Origin: Allokutzneria sp. A3M-2-11 16
GTDB taxonomy: Bacteria > Actinomycetota > Actinomycetes > Mycobacteriales > Pseudonocardiaceae
DNA: 64,000 bases
Direction of reading: 5' to 3'
Assembly: GCF_024213555.1 (NCBI RefSeq)
Contig: NZ_JANAVO010000004.1
Location: forward strand, 186,001-250,000
Below, one piece after another: positions 1-7,343 of this stretch; positions within the stretch are counted from its first letter, which is position 1; every line of letters begins with the position of its first letter. The translations under genes and the position numbers were made by a program. The notes beneath the pieces were generated by a model, which was not told where the DNA came from, did not search any database, and saw only the letters and a program-made list of their open reading frames with translations.

Positions 1-1315
1 GCGCGGCCTTGAGGCGGTCCGCCTTCCAGTCCGGGTGCTGCTGGGCCAGGAGCGCGGCGGCACCGGCAGCGTGCGGCGCGGCCATCGACGTCCCGGAGAG
101 CGTCGCGTACAAGGCATCGACGGGTGCGAGATCACCGTCCCGAGTACCGGGCGCACGCGCGGAGACGATCTCGGCTCCGGGTGCGGCGATGTCCGGCTTC
201 ACCGCCAGGTCCCCGGTGCGCGGGCCGCGCGGCGAGAACGGGCTCGTGGTGTCCTCTTTGGACACACTGCCCACGGCGAGCGCGGCGTCCGCGGAGGCCG
301 GGGCGGTCACGGACGCGAGCGGGTCCGCGCCGTCGAGGTTGCGGTCGTTGCCCGCCGAGACGACGAACAGCGTGCCGTGCTGGGCGGAAAGCCGGTTCAA
401 CGCCTGGGAAACAGGGTCCGTGCCATCGGTGGCCGCCCCGCCGAGGCTGAGGTTGACCACCTTGGCCTTCGGCGCGATCCACTCCATCCCGGCGATCACC
501 GCGGAGTCCGGGCAGCCGTGGTCCACGCACACCTTGCCGCTGATCAGCTTCGTGTCCGGCGCGACGCCGCGGTAGACCGAGGAAGCGCTCGCGATGATCC
601 CCGCGACGTGCGTGCCGTGGCCGAGGTCGTCGCGCGCGTCCGGCCGCGTGCCGGTGAAGTCCTTGGCCTCCACCACTTTCCCGGCCAGGTCGGGGTGGTC
701 GGCCTTGATTCCGGAGTCGAGCACGCCGACCGTGACACCCTTGCCGGTGAACCCGGACTGCCACGCGCGCGGCGCTCCGACCCGTGGGACGCTCGTGTCG
801 ACGGCGGGCTTGCCGATGCCGTCCAGCCACACCTGGGTGGGCGAGGCCGAACGGGTCACCCAGTCCCAGAAGTCCTTGGTGCGCTTGGGATTCTGCCGCA
901 CGGCGATGCCGCCGACGCTGGGCAGGTCGCGCACCTTGGTCACTCCGGGCGGCGGGGCCGCCGAGGTGACGATCAAGGGCGTGTCGTCCCGCCTGCGCCG
1001 GGTCAGCTCGGAGACGTTGAACAGGCGGCGGTCGACGCGGCCCGCGGCCACCAGCGCGCTCGCGTCGGAGGGGATGACCGAGACGTCGGCCGCGCCGGGA
1101 CCGGCCTCGCGGATGAAGCCCACGTGCTCCCGACCGGGCCCCGGGGTGATCATCACGCCCGGTGCGCCGCCGGGCTGCCGCAGCAGCCGGACCTGATCGC
1201 CGGTGACCAGCGTGACGGCTCCGGCGAGATCAGCGGTGGCGGGCGCGGCGGTGGCCGGGACGATCCCGGCCAGGACCGCGAGGACCACCGGCGGCACGAG
1301 TCCAGTCATTCTCAC
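1..1315 (-). CDS. Secreted subtilisin-family (S8) serine protease, 3' end outside window
   Basis: Extracellular serine endopeptidase. The 5' end is inside the window and the gene runs off the left edge, so 438 codons are seen. A short signal peptide with an Ala-rich cleavage region (about residues 1-25) is followed by a propeptide-like segment of roughly 150 residues and then the catalytic domain. The full triad is visible: Asp200 in GVLDSGIKADHPDL, His233 in LGHGTHVAG and Ser410 in SGTSMAAPHAAG, plus the oxyanion Asn in VSAGND. I chose GTG at 1315 because it gives the signal peptide an Arg; the in-frame ATG at 1309 is almost equivalent, and neither has a strong Shine-Dalgarno. It reads towards the left edge, away from the HAD gene, with a gap of about 40 bp. 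Substrate is unknown. Family assignment is firm. Confidence 0.93.
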   Translation of the reverse strand, partial: MRMTGLVPPVVLAVLAGIVPATAAPATADLAGAVTLVTGDQVRLLRQPGGAPGVMITPGPGREHVGFIREAGPGAADVSVIPSDASALVAAGRVDRRLFNVSELTRRRRDDTPLIVTSAAPPPGVTKVRDLPSVGGIAVRQNPKRTKDFWDWVTRSASPTQVWLDGIGKPAVDTSVPRVGAPRAWQSGFTGKGVTVGVLDSGIKADHPDLAGKVVEAKDFTGTRPDARDDLGHGTHVAGIIASASSVYRGVAPDTKLISGKVCVDHGCPDSAVIAGMEWIAPKAKVVNLSLGGAATDGTDPVSQALNRLSAQHGTLFVVSAGNDRNLDGADPLASVTAPASADAALAVGSVSKEDTTSPFSPRGPRTGDLAVKPDIAAPGAEIVSARAPGTRDGDLAPVDALYATLSGTSMAAPHAAGAAALLAQQHPDWKADRLKAA

Positions 1316-1354
1316 GAGGGGTACTTCGTCGCTCACACACAGTGTTGTTACAGG

Positions 1355-2263
1355 CTATCGGCGGGAACGCGCGAGCCCCGCGGCAACGGCGCTGATCACA
1401 GCCCCGGCGCCGAGCACCGAGGGCACGCCGACACGGGCGACCTTGCGGCCGGTGCGGAAGTCCTCGACCTCCCAGCCCTTGGCCCGCGCGATGCGGCGCA
1501 GCCCGGAGTCCGGGTTCACCGCGACCGGCGTGCCGACCGCGGTCAGCATCGGGACGTCGTTCTGCGAGTCGGAGTACGCGGTGCAGCGCCGCAGGTCCAG
1601 CCCCTCGCGGGCGGCGAGCGCGCGCACCGCGTGCACCTTCGCCGGACCGTGCATCAGCCCGCCGACCAGCCGTCCGGTGTAGACGCCGTCGACGCTCTCC
1701 GCCACCGTGCCCAGCGCCCCGGTCAGGCCGAGCCGCCGCGCGATGATCGTGGCCAGCTCCACCGGGGTCGCGGTGACCAGCCAGACCCGCTGGCCCGCGT
1801 CGATGTGCTTCTGCGCGAGCGCCCTGGTGCCCGGCCAGATCTTGTCGGCCATCAGCTCGTCGTAGATCTCCTCGCTGACCGCCGACAGCTCCTCGACGGT
1901 CCGACCGGCCACAAAGGACAGCAGCTGGTCCCTGCTGGAGTCGATGCTGGCCTGGTCCTCGCGCCCGCCGACGCGGAACTTCAGCTGCTTCCAGGCGAAC
2001 CCGGCCAGCTGCGCTCCGGAGACGTACCTGCGCGCCACCAGACCGCGCGCGAAGTGGAAGATCGACGCGCCCATCATCATGGTGTTGTCCACGTCGAAGA
2101 ACGCCCCGGCCGTCAGGTCCAGCGCCGGGCCATCCCCCACCGGCCCCACTACGGCGGCCTCCGCCGACGCGGCACCGGCCACCGCGGCCAACCGCTCCAG
2201 TTCCGGCTCCTGCACGGGTTCTCCCGCTGGCTTCCTCACCGGCATGCGCACCGCCTTCCCCAA
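1355..2263 (-). CDS. HAD-IB family phosphatase (SerB-like hydrolase)
   Basis: Cytoplasmic HAD-superfamily hydrolase, 302 aa, of the IB subfamily that includes phosphoserine phosphatase-like enzymes. Motif I is FFDVDNT (nucleophile Asp57, acid/base Asp59). Motif II is the Thr/Ser in [10 protein letters not shown], a conserved Lys lies in AKVHAVRA, and motif IV is [11 protein letters not shown], which binds Mg. About 55 N-terminal residues precede the fold, and a short hydrophobic stretch with basic residues closes the C-terminus ([20 protein letters not shown]), perhaps a membrane tether. The Met at residue 7 is an alternative start. The true substrate cannot be read from sequence; a small phosphomonoester is the family expectation. 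Its upstream region holds the first repeat array. Confidence 0.88.
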   Translation of the reverse strand: MGKAVRMPVRKPAGEPVQEPELERLAAVAGAASAEAAVVGPVGDGPALDLTAGAFFDVDNTMMMGASIFHFARGLVARRYVSGAQLAGFAWKQLKFRVGGREDQASIDSSRDQLLSFVAGRTVEELSAVSEEIYDELMADKIWPGTRALAQKHIDAGQRVWLVTATPVELATIIARRLGLTGALGTVAESVDGVYTGRLVGGLMHGPAKVHAVRALAAREGLDLRRCTAYSDSQNDVPMLTAVGTPVAVNPDSGLRRIARAKGWEVEDFRTGRKVARVGVPSVLGAGAVISAVAAGLARSRR

Positions 2264-2326
2264 TGCTCCAGCCTATCCGGACACCACCCGGCCGCCCCGA
2301 TCGACCTCTTCAGTGCACGCTGAGAT

Positions 2327-2378
2327 CCCCAATGACTCATTCAGGGACTCCAACGTGCTGAATGAGTCATTGAGGTAC
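2327..2378. repeat. Palindromic 30-bp-period repeat, left block (2 units)
   Basis: Two copies of an 11-bp dyad lie exactly 30 bp apart: AATGACTCATT at 2331 and AATGAGTCATT at 2361. They sit 60-110 bp upstream of the HAD gene start. Between this block and the next (2379-2510) I see no gene or other clear signal. The whole gap from 2264 to 2671 contains no credible coding sequence. Confidence 0.8.
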
Positions 2379-2510
2379 TTCGCGAGCCCACGTTGTGCTG
2401 GCCGCCGCGACCCCGTGCCTCTGGCGGCGGCTCGGCCTCAGCCGCCGCTTCGGACACATACCGGGCGTCCGAGGGCACTCAAACCCACGTTATGAGCCCG
2501 AAACGAGGGG

Positions 2511-2665
2511 GTTTGCCCTGAACGAGTCGTTCAGGGACCTCAACGCCCCAAACGCGTCATTCGCCGCGTGGAGAGTGGACTGAATGAGTCATTGGGGGAG
2601 CTCAAGTGCCTCAATGACTCATTCAGTGCGCTGGAGTACCTCAATGACTCGTTCAGGGCAAAAAC
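2511..2665. repeat. Palindromic 30-bp-period repeat, right block (5 units)
   Basis: Dyad cores start at 2521, 2551, 2583, 2613 and 2643, so the period is 30 bp with one 32-bp step. Cores vary between AACGAGTCGTT and AATGAGTCATT. The unit at 2516-2536 is a perfect 21-bp palindrome (10-bp arms around one G). The left edge reads TTTGCCCTGAACGAGTC and the right edge is a near-exact inverted copy of the same edge. The block ends 7 bp from the stop codon of the L,D-transpeptidase, so its last hairpin could act as a transcription terminator. Confidence 0.85.
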
Positions 2666-2671
2666 GTCGGG

Positions 2672-3820
2672 TCAGGCCTTGGTGGCGGAGAGGGCGGTCC
2701 ACCTGTCCCACGGGTAGGCCCAGAAGTCGGCGCCCTTGGCGGGGAGGTCGATGGACGAGCCGGTGACCACGACCGGATCGCCTTCCAACGCGGTGGCGTA
2801 GTAGTCCTTGGCGTCCTTCATCGACAGGTTCGCGCAGCCGTGCGACACGTTGTTGCGGCCCTGGCTGCCCACGGAGTCCGGGTTGGCGTGGATGAACTCG
2901 CCGTGGTTGGACATCCGCAGCGCCCAGTGCGCGTTGAACTCGAACTGCTTCATGTAGTACTGCTCGTGCTTGGCCATGATGAAGTAGCGGCCGTTGCGGG
3001 TGACGAGCTTCGGGTCGGACTCGCGGCCGAAGCTGGCGGGGTAGTTGCGGAACTCCTTGCCGTCGCGCTCGACGATCAGCCGGTGCTGGTCGGTGTCGGC
3101 GCGCACGAGCTGGTGGCGGCCGATGACGAAGTTCGTGGTGAAGTCGTTCTTGCCGTAGGCGTTGTTGCCGAAGTGCACGCCACGGAGTCCACTTCGGACG
3201 GTCACGCGCGTTCCGGGCTGCCAGTACTCCTTGGGGCGCCACACCAGGTTCTCGCCGTCGATCCAGCCCCACGAGCCCTCGACCTCGGGGGTGGTCTCGA
3301 CCGACACGGCCTTCTCGACGGCGGCGCGCTCGGTGCTCTTGACGCCGGGAGAAGGGAAGACCAGCCACACGGGCTGCGCGACGCCGTAGCTGCCGCCCTC
3401 CGTCACGCGGGGACTGACGGTGACCGGCACCCGTGGCTTGACGGTGCGGAAACTGCTGTTCACGGGCAGCGGCTTGCCGTCGGAGCCGGTCGCAGTGCCG
3501 GAGAAGCTGTACTCGGCGTCGAAGTCGGGCTTCTCGGTCGCGGTCCAGGTGCTCTTGTCGTCGGAGAGCTTGCCAGCCAGCTGCTTGCCCTCGGCCCCGG
3601 TGAGCCGGATGTCGCCGAGGGTTCCGCCGGTGACGCTCACCTTCAGCGGTGCGGCCGGGGCCACTCCGGTCGCCTTGTCGGCGGGCTCGACGACGACCTT
3701 GCTCTCCGGCGGCGCGGCCACGTTGGCTGCCTGCTGCGCGGGCGAGCCGGTGGTGCACGCACTGAGCCCCAGTGCCGCCACAACGGCTAGTCCGATCGCG
3801 ATCGACTTGGCTCGCGCCAT
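2672..3820 (-). CDS. Lipoprotein L,D-transpeptidase (YkuD domain)
   Basis: Cell-wall enzyme forming 3-3 cross-links in peptidoglycan, acting on the outer face of the membrane; 382 aa. The start at ATG 3820 is set by a strong GGGGAG ribosome site and opens a lipoprotein signal peptide (hydrophobic core, lipobox LSAC, Cys at about residue 20). Immunoglobulin-like strands fill roughly residues 40-250, as in mycobacterial LdtMt2. The YkuD catalytic domain follows, with the hallmark SHGCANLS (nucleophile Cys329) and the upstream conserved His in EFIHANPDS. An aromatic C-terminal tail (FWAYPWDRW) matches the family. The gene is divergent from the neighbouring APH-fold gene, with 91 bp between the two start codons. 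Confidence 0.95.
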   Translation of the reverse strand: MARAKSIAIGLAVVAALGLSACTTGSPAQQAANVAAPPESKVVVEPADKATGVAPAAPLKVSVTGGTLGDIRLTGAEGKQLAGKLSDDKSTWTATEKPDFDAEYSFSGTATGSDGKPLPVNSSFRTVKPRVPVTVSPRVTEGGSYGVAQPVWLVFPSPGVKSTERAAVEKAVSVETTPEVEGSWGWIDGENLVWRPKEYWQPGTRVTVRSGLRGVHFGNNAYGKNDFTTNFVIGRHQLVRADTDQHRLIVERDGKEFRNYPASFGRESDPKLVTRNGRYFIMAKHEQYYMKQFEFNAHWALRMSNHGEFIHANPDSVGSQGRNNVSHGCANLSMKDAKDYYATALEGDPVVVTGSSIDLPAKGADFWAYPWDRWTALSATKA

Positions 3821-3877
3821 GTGCGTCTCCCCTGTGGTGATGGTTTCGCAGAGATGACGCGGTGCGCGGCACCCGGG

Positions 3878-3905
3878 TTGTGTGAGCAGCCGCACAAGCT
3901 AACTT
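3878..3905 (+). promoter_or_regulatory. Candidate promoter giving a leaderless transcript
   Basis: TTGTGT (3878-3883), a 16-bp spacer and TAACTT (3900-3905) lie just before the GTG/ATG start at 3912/3915. No Shine-Dalgarno is present before those codons, so transcription would begin at or next to the start codon, as is common in actinomycetes. Confidence 0.4.
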
Positions 3906-3911
3906 TCCGTT

Positions 3912-4826
3912 GTGATGCAACTTTGGGCGAGTGACCCGTGGCGCCGCGAGGCCGTTGCCTGGATGGACGCGCAGCTGGTCAGGGCGGGGATGGTCCGCAC
4001 CGGCGAGGTGACGCAGCCGCGGGTGCAGTCGTGGGCGACGGTGCTTCGGGCGGAGACGAACCAGGGCGTCGTGTGGCTCAAGGCGTGCGGTCCGGGCACC
4101 GCGTTCGAGGTGCCGCTCTACCCGCTGCTGCACCGGCTCGCCCCGGACCGCGTGCTCACCCCGATCGCAGTGGACCTCGACCGCGAGTGGCTGCTGCTGC
4201 CCGATGGCGGGCCGACGATGAAGGACAGCCCGCGCGATCTCGCGGAAGTGCTTGCGGGGTATGCGAAACTGCAACGCGACCTGGCCCCGCACGTCGACGA
4301 GCTGCTGGCGATCGGCGTCGTCGACATGCGTGCGGCGATCATGCCGAAGCGGTTCACCGAGGCCATGGAGGCGGTCGGCGCCTACGTGGAGCGGCGCGGT
4401 GGCGAGGCCGAGCGGACCACGTTCGACCAGCTCGTGGCCTTCGAGGACACCTACCGCGAGTGGTGCGAACGGCTCGCCGAGGACCCGATCCCGCCCAGCC
4501 TCGACCACAACGACCTGCACCAGAGCAACGTCTTCGCTACCGGCGCGAAGTTCTACGACTGGGGCGACAGCGTGGTGGCGCACCCGTTCGCGAGCCTGCT
4601 GTTGCCGTTGTCGCGCAACGAGGACCACCGAGTGCGCGATGCCTACCTCGCCGGGTTCGGACCGCCCGCGGAGCTGGTCGCGTCCGTCGAGCTGGCTTGC
4701 CGGGTCGGCAAGGTGGCGAGGACCCTGGTGTGGATCAGGGCCCTGGGCGGCGACGTGGACCACGAGTATGCGAGCGCCCCGCTGGAGCACATGGCGTCGC
4801 TACTGTCGGAGTCCTACCTCTTGTAA
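3912..4826 (+). CDS. APH-fold phosphotransferase (aminoglycoside phosphotransferase family)
   Basis: Small-molecule kinase of the APH/choline-kinase fold, 304 aa. The catalytic loop HNDLHQSN gives His199, Asp201 (base) and Asn206 (metal). The DFG-equivalent Asp follows in FYDWGDS. GTG 3912 and ATG 3915 are adjacent in-frame starts; neither has a ribosome site, fitting a leaderless message. Its 3' end overlaps the oppositely oriented gene by 13 bp (4814-4826), so the two are strictly convergent. The substrate is not known: members phosphorylate antibiotics, homoserine, choline or other alcohols, and there is no specificity marker here. It is not part of the neighbouring lipid operon, being on the other strand. 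Confidence 0.85.
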   Translation: MMQLWASDPWRREAVAWMDAQLVRAGMVRTGEVTQPRVQSWATVLRAETNQGVVWLKACGPGTAFEVPLYPLLHRLAPDRVLTPIAVDLDREWLLLPDGGPTMKDSPRDLAEVLAGYAKLQRDLAPHVDELLAIGVVDMRAAIMPKRFTEAMEAVGAYVERRGGEAERTTFDQLVAFEDTYREWCERLAEDPIPPSLDHNDLHQSNVFATGAKFYDWGDSVVAHPFASLLLPLSRNEDHRVRDAYLAGFGPPAELVASVELACRVGKVARTLVWIRALGGDVDHEYASAPLEHMASLLSESYLL

Positions 4827-5722
4827 GCGGCGATCAAGGTCTCTCCGATGGCGACCTGGGCCGCGTTCAGCTCGGGCTCGCCGTCCTCGATGTCCCACAG
4901 GCAGTTCTGCAGCACGCGAGCGAGCGTCCAGCCGAACGCGCGCTGCCGGTCCAGCCCCAACCCCTCGGTCATCAGGTCGAAGCGCCTGCGGACCACACCG
5001 GCGACGTCACCGGAGGCCACGACCTCGTCCCACCGGTCCGACAGCGCGGGCATCAGGTCGAACCCGGGATCACCGACGAGCGGCTCCGGGTCGATCACCA
5101 GCCACGGTTCGCGATCGGTGCCCGGCAGCGGCGCCAACACGTTGCCCTGGTGCAGATCCCAGTGCAGCAGCTGATCTCCCGGCTCGTCGACGAGGTCCCG
5201 GACGACACCGGCACAGGTGTCCAGCAACGCCTGTTCATCCGGATTGGACAGTCGAGGCACATCCTCCAGCATGGCGGCCGCGACGTCGCCCAACCGTCGC
5301 AGCCCGGCGGGCGGCGGAACCGAGCCGATCCGGGCGAGGAGGTCGGTCAGGATGCGCAGCGCCGCCCACTCATCCTCCATAGTGGACAGTGGGCGGGCGT
5401 GGTCGAGCCGTTCCAGCAGGAGCGCCCTGCGCGAGTGGTCCTCGGCGAGCAGCCGCACCGCTCCGTCACCGTCCCACGCGCGCAACGCGGCTGCCTCGCC
5501 CGCGTTCTCCTCGGTGACCCGGCCGATCTTGAGCGCGGCGGCCGCGCCGTCCGCGTGCCGCACCGGCAGGACCAGCGAGGCCATGCCGTGCCCCGGCGCG
5601 CCATCGGGCCGCAGCTCCCACCGGTCGAGGTATTCGGCGACGAAGCGGGGCAGGTTGTCGAGCCAGGTCTGGTCCTGCCCGCTGTGCAGCCGGACCAGAC
5701 CGGCGGGGAGAACGGTGGTCAT
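4814..5722 (-). CDS. APH-fold kinase, hydroxyurea/streptomycin phosphotransferase-like, intact
   Basis: Small-molecule phosphotransferase, 302 aa, close to the actinomycete APH(6)/hydroxyurea-phosphotransferase branch. The catalytic loop HWDLHQGN is complete (His187, Asp189, Asn194) and the metal-binding Asp211 is in WLVIDPEPLVGDPGFDL. The N-terminal half has the expected Gly-rich and Lys regions (AAALKIGRV). It is the last gene of the lipid/PKS operon: its ATG at 5722 overlaps the previous stop as ATGA. That coupling suggests either self-resistance to the operon product or phosphorylation of an intermediate; this is inference. It is a clear tandem duplicate of the preceding gene, with shared segments such as PLSTMEDEWAA and PLSTVDDQWAA. 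Confidence 0.87.
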   Translation of the reverse strand: MTTVLPAGLVRLHSGQDQTWLDNLPRFVAEYLDRWELRPDGAPGHGMASLVLPVRHADGAAAALKIGRVTEENAGEAAALRAWDGDGAVRLLAEDHSRRALLLERLDHARPLSTMEDEWAALRILTDLLARIGSVPPPAGLRRLGDVAAAMLEDVPRLSNPDEQALLDTCAGVVRDLVDEPGDQLLHWDLHQGNVLAPLPGTDREPWLVIDPEPLVGDPGFDLMPALSDRWDEVVASGDVAGVVRRRFDLMTEGLGLDRQRAFGWTLARVLQNCLWDIEDGEPELNAAQVAIGETLIAAYKR

Positions 5723-6603
5723 GCCGACCTCTTGTAGATCTCAGCGAGGATCTGCCCAACGGTGACGGTCTCCGGCCACGGGAAGAACTCCTGCTCCAGG
5801 TCGTGCAGGCAGTTGTCCAGAACACGACCCAGAGCCCAGCCCGCCGTCCGGCGCCGGTCCAGACCGAGGCGCTCCACCATCAGGTCGAAGCGCCTGCGGA
5901 CCACGCCCGCGACGTCACCGGAGGCGACGACTTCGTCCCACCGGTCGACCAGTGCGGGCAGCAGGGCGTAGCCGGGATCACCGACCAGCGGCGCCGGAGC
6001 GATGACCAGCCAGGGTTCGCGGTCGAAGCCCGGCAACGGAGCCAGGACGTGGCTCTGGTCCAGGTACTGGTGCAGCAACTGGTCCCCTGGCTCGTCACGG
6101 AGGTCGTGAACGGCTCCGGCACAGGCGTCGAACAACGCTCGGTGGTCCGGATCGGGCATTCGCGGCACGTACTCCATCATCTCCGCCACGACCTCGGACA
6201 GCCGCCGCACTCCCTCAGGCGGGCGGGCGGAGCTGGTCCGGGCGAACAGCTCGGCCAGAACGTCGAACGCGGCCCACTGGTCATCCACAGTGGACAGTGG
6301 CCGGGTGTGGTCGAGCCGTTCCTGCAGCAACGCCCCCCGTTCGTAGTCCTCGGTGAGAAAGCGCACCACGCCGTTCCCGCCGTAGGCGCGCAGCACGGCG
6401 GCATCTTTCCGGAGTACGACGGCGGCCCAGCTGGTCCTGACTTTCAGCAGGGCGGGCGAGCCATCGGCGCAGTGCACCCGCTGGACCAATGAGCACGCAT
6501 GGCTCAGCTGGAGAGGACCGTCGGGCGACAGCCGCCACCGGCCGAGGCACTCGGCGAGACGGCGCGACGCGTCGTCGAACCAGTCCCGGTCAACGTTGTT
6601 CAC
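5719..6603 (-). CDS. APH-fold pseudo-phosphotransferase (catalytic residues lost)
   Basis: Paralogue of the downstream intact kinase, 294 aa, full length and without frame disruption, but its active site is gone. The catalytic loop reads HQYLDQSH, so the base Asp is Tyr180 and the metal Asn is His185; the DFG-type Asp is Ala202 in VIAPAPL. GTG at 6603 is the start: it overlaps the stop of the preceding gene as GTGA and opens at NNVDRDWF. Longer in-frame starts would run into the upstream gene. Preservation of the whole frame while three essential residues are replaced suggests a retained non-catalytic role, such as a partner of its sister or a binding protein. An inactive relic under weak decay is the alternative. 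Confidence 0.82.
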   Translation of the reverse strand: MNNVDRDWFDDASRRLAECLGRWRLSPDGPLQLSHACSLVQRVHCADGSPALLKVRTSWAAVVLRKDAAVLRAYGGNGVVRFLTEDYERGALLQERLDHTRPLSTVDDQWAAFDVLAELFARTSSARPPEGVRRLSEVVAEMMEYVPRMPDPDHRALFDACAGAVHDLRDEPGDQLLHQYLDQSHVLAPLPGFDREPWLVIAPAPLVGDPGYALLPALVDRWDEVVASGDVAGVVRRRFDLMVERLGLDRRRTAGWALGRVLDNCLHDLEQEFFPWPETVTVGQILAEIYKRSA

Positions 6604-7343
6604 GCCTCCAGTGTGAGGTAGTCGTGCAACACAGTTGCGGGCGCGAGGGTGAGGTCGGTCAAGATGTGGCTGGCCAGGACGACCTCCCGCACCGGGAGGT
6701 CCGCGAGCGGCGCGAGCACGTGCTCGAACAGCTGGAGCCGCGCGGGACCGGTCCACGCCTGCTTCACGGTCACGTCGGCGATCTGCGTGCGCACCAGCTC
6801 GGCGATCCTGGGCCGCGCGTCGTAGCCGGGCACGATCTTCATCATGTAGGTCGGCACGGTGATCTGCCGCAACGCGTCCTCTTCGGACAGTGGGTGGTGC
6901 TTGTACCCCATGGTCGCCGTCGCAACCCGCAGGGACCCGATGTCCAGCGTGCCGACGAGTGCCCCGCTGTCCACCTGGAGCCGTGCCTCACCAAGGCTTT
7001 TCGGATAGGCCGAGAGTTCGCGCCCGCAGGCGATCGCCGCGAAGCTGTTGAGGTACATGGCGTGGAGGTACTCGCCGCGTTCCTCACCGAAGCGCACCGG
7101 GATCGCGATGCCCGCTTCGGTGTACGGCCCGAAACCCCCGACATCGCCCATGTGCATGACCTCGAAGCGCACCAGCGGTTCGTCGATCTCCAACGGTTCT
7201 GGGACGATCGCGCACAGTGCGTCGAGATCGGTGCGGTAGAAGATGTTCAGGTACTCGCGGTCGGTGAACCGGTACACACCAAGCGGATAAGCGGGCGCGG
7301 CCAGCGGCGTCGTCACCTTCGCCAGGACGTCCTCAGCGCGCAT
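6600..7343 (-). CDS. Acetoacetate decarboxylase-fold protein
   Basis: Cytoplasmic protein of 247 aa in the acetoacetate decarboxylase (ADC) family. Classical members decarboxylate beta-keto acids through a Schiff-base Lys; relatives catalyse aldol or dehydration chemistry. The signature region is GRELSAYPKSLGEARL. The first Lys of the usual Lys-Lys pair is present, while the second, which lowers the pKa of the first, is Ser. The gene overlaps the stop of the PfaC-like gene by 11 bp and the start of the pseudo-kinase by 4 bp, so it belongs to the lipid operon. Release or trimming of a beta-keto intermediate from the synthase is a reasonable role but is inference; the altered pair may mean a different reaction. 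Confidence 0.82.
   Translation of the reverse strand: MRAEDVLAKVTTPLAAPAYPLGVYRFTDREYLNIFYRTDLDALCAIVPEPLEIDEPLVRFEVMHMGDVGGFGPYTEAGIAIPVRFGEERGEYLHAMYLNSFAAIACGRELSAYPKSLGEARLQVDSGALVGTLDIGSLRVATATMGYKHHPLSEEDALRQITVPTYMMKIVPGYDARPRIAELVRTQIADVTVKQAWTGPARLQLFEHVLAPLADLPVREVVLASHILTDLTLAPATVLHDYLTLEA

Noticed and set aside
2327-2665. CRISPR array reading of the 30-bp repeats
   Set aside because: The unit is a variable dyad with partly conserved flanks, there are no unique spacers alternating with an invariant repeat, and no cas genes are present.
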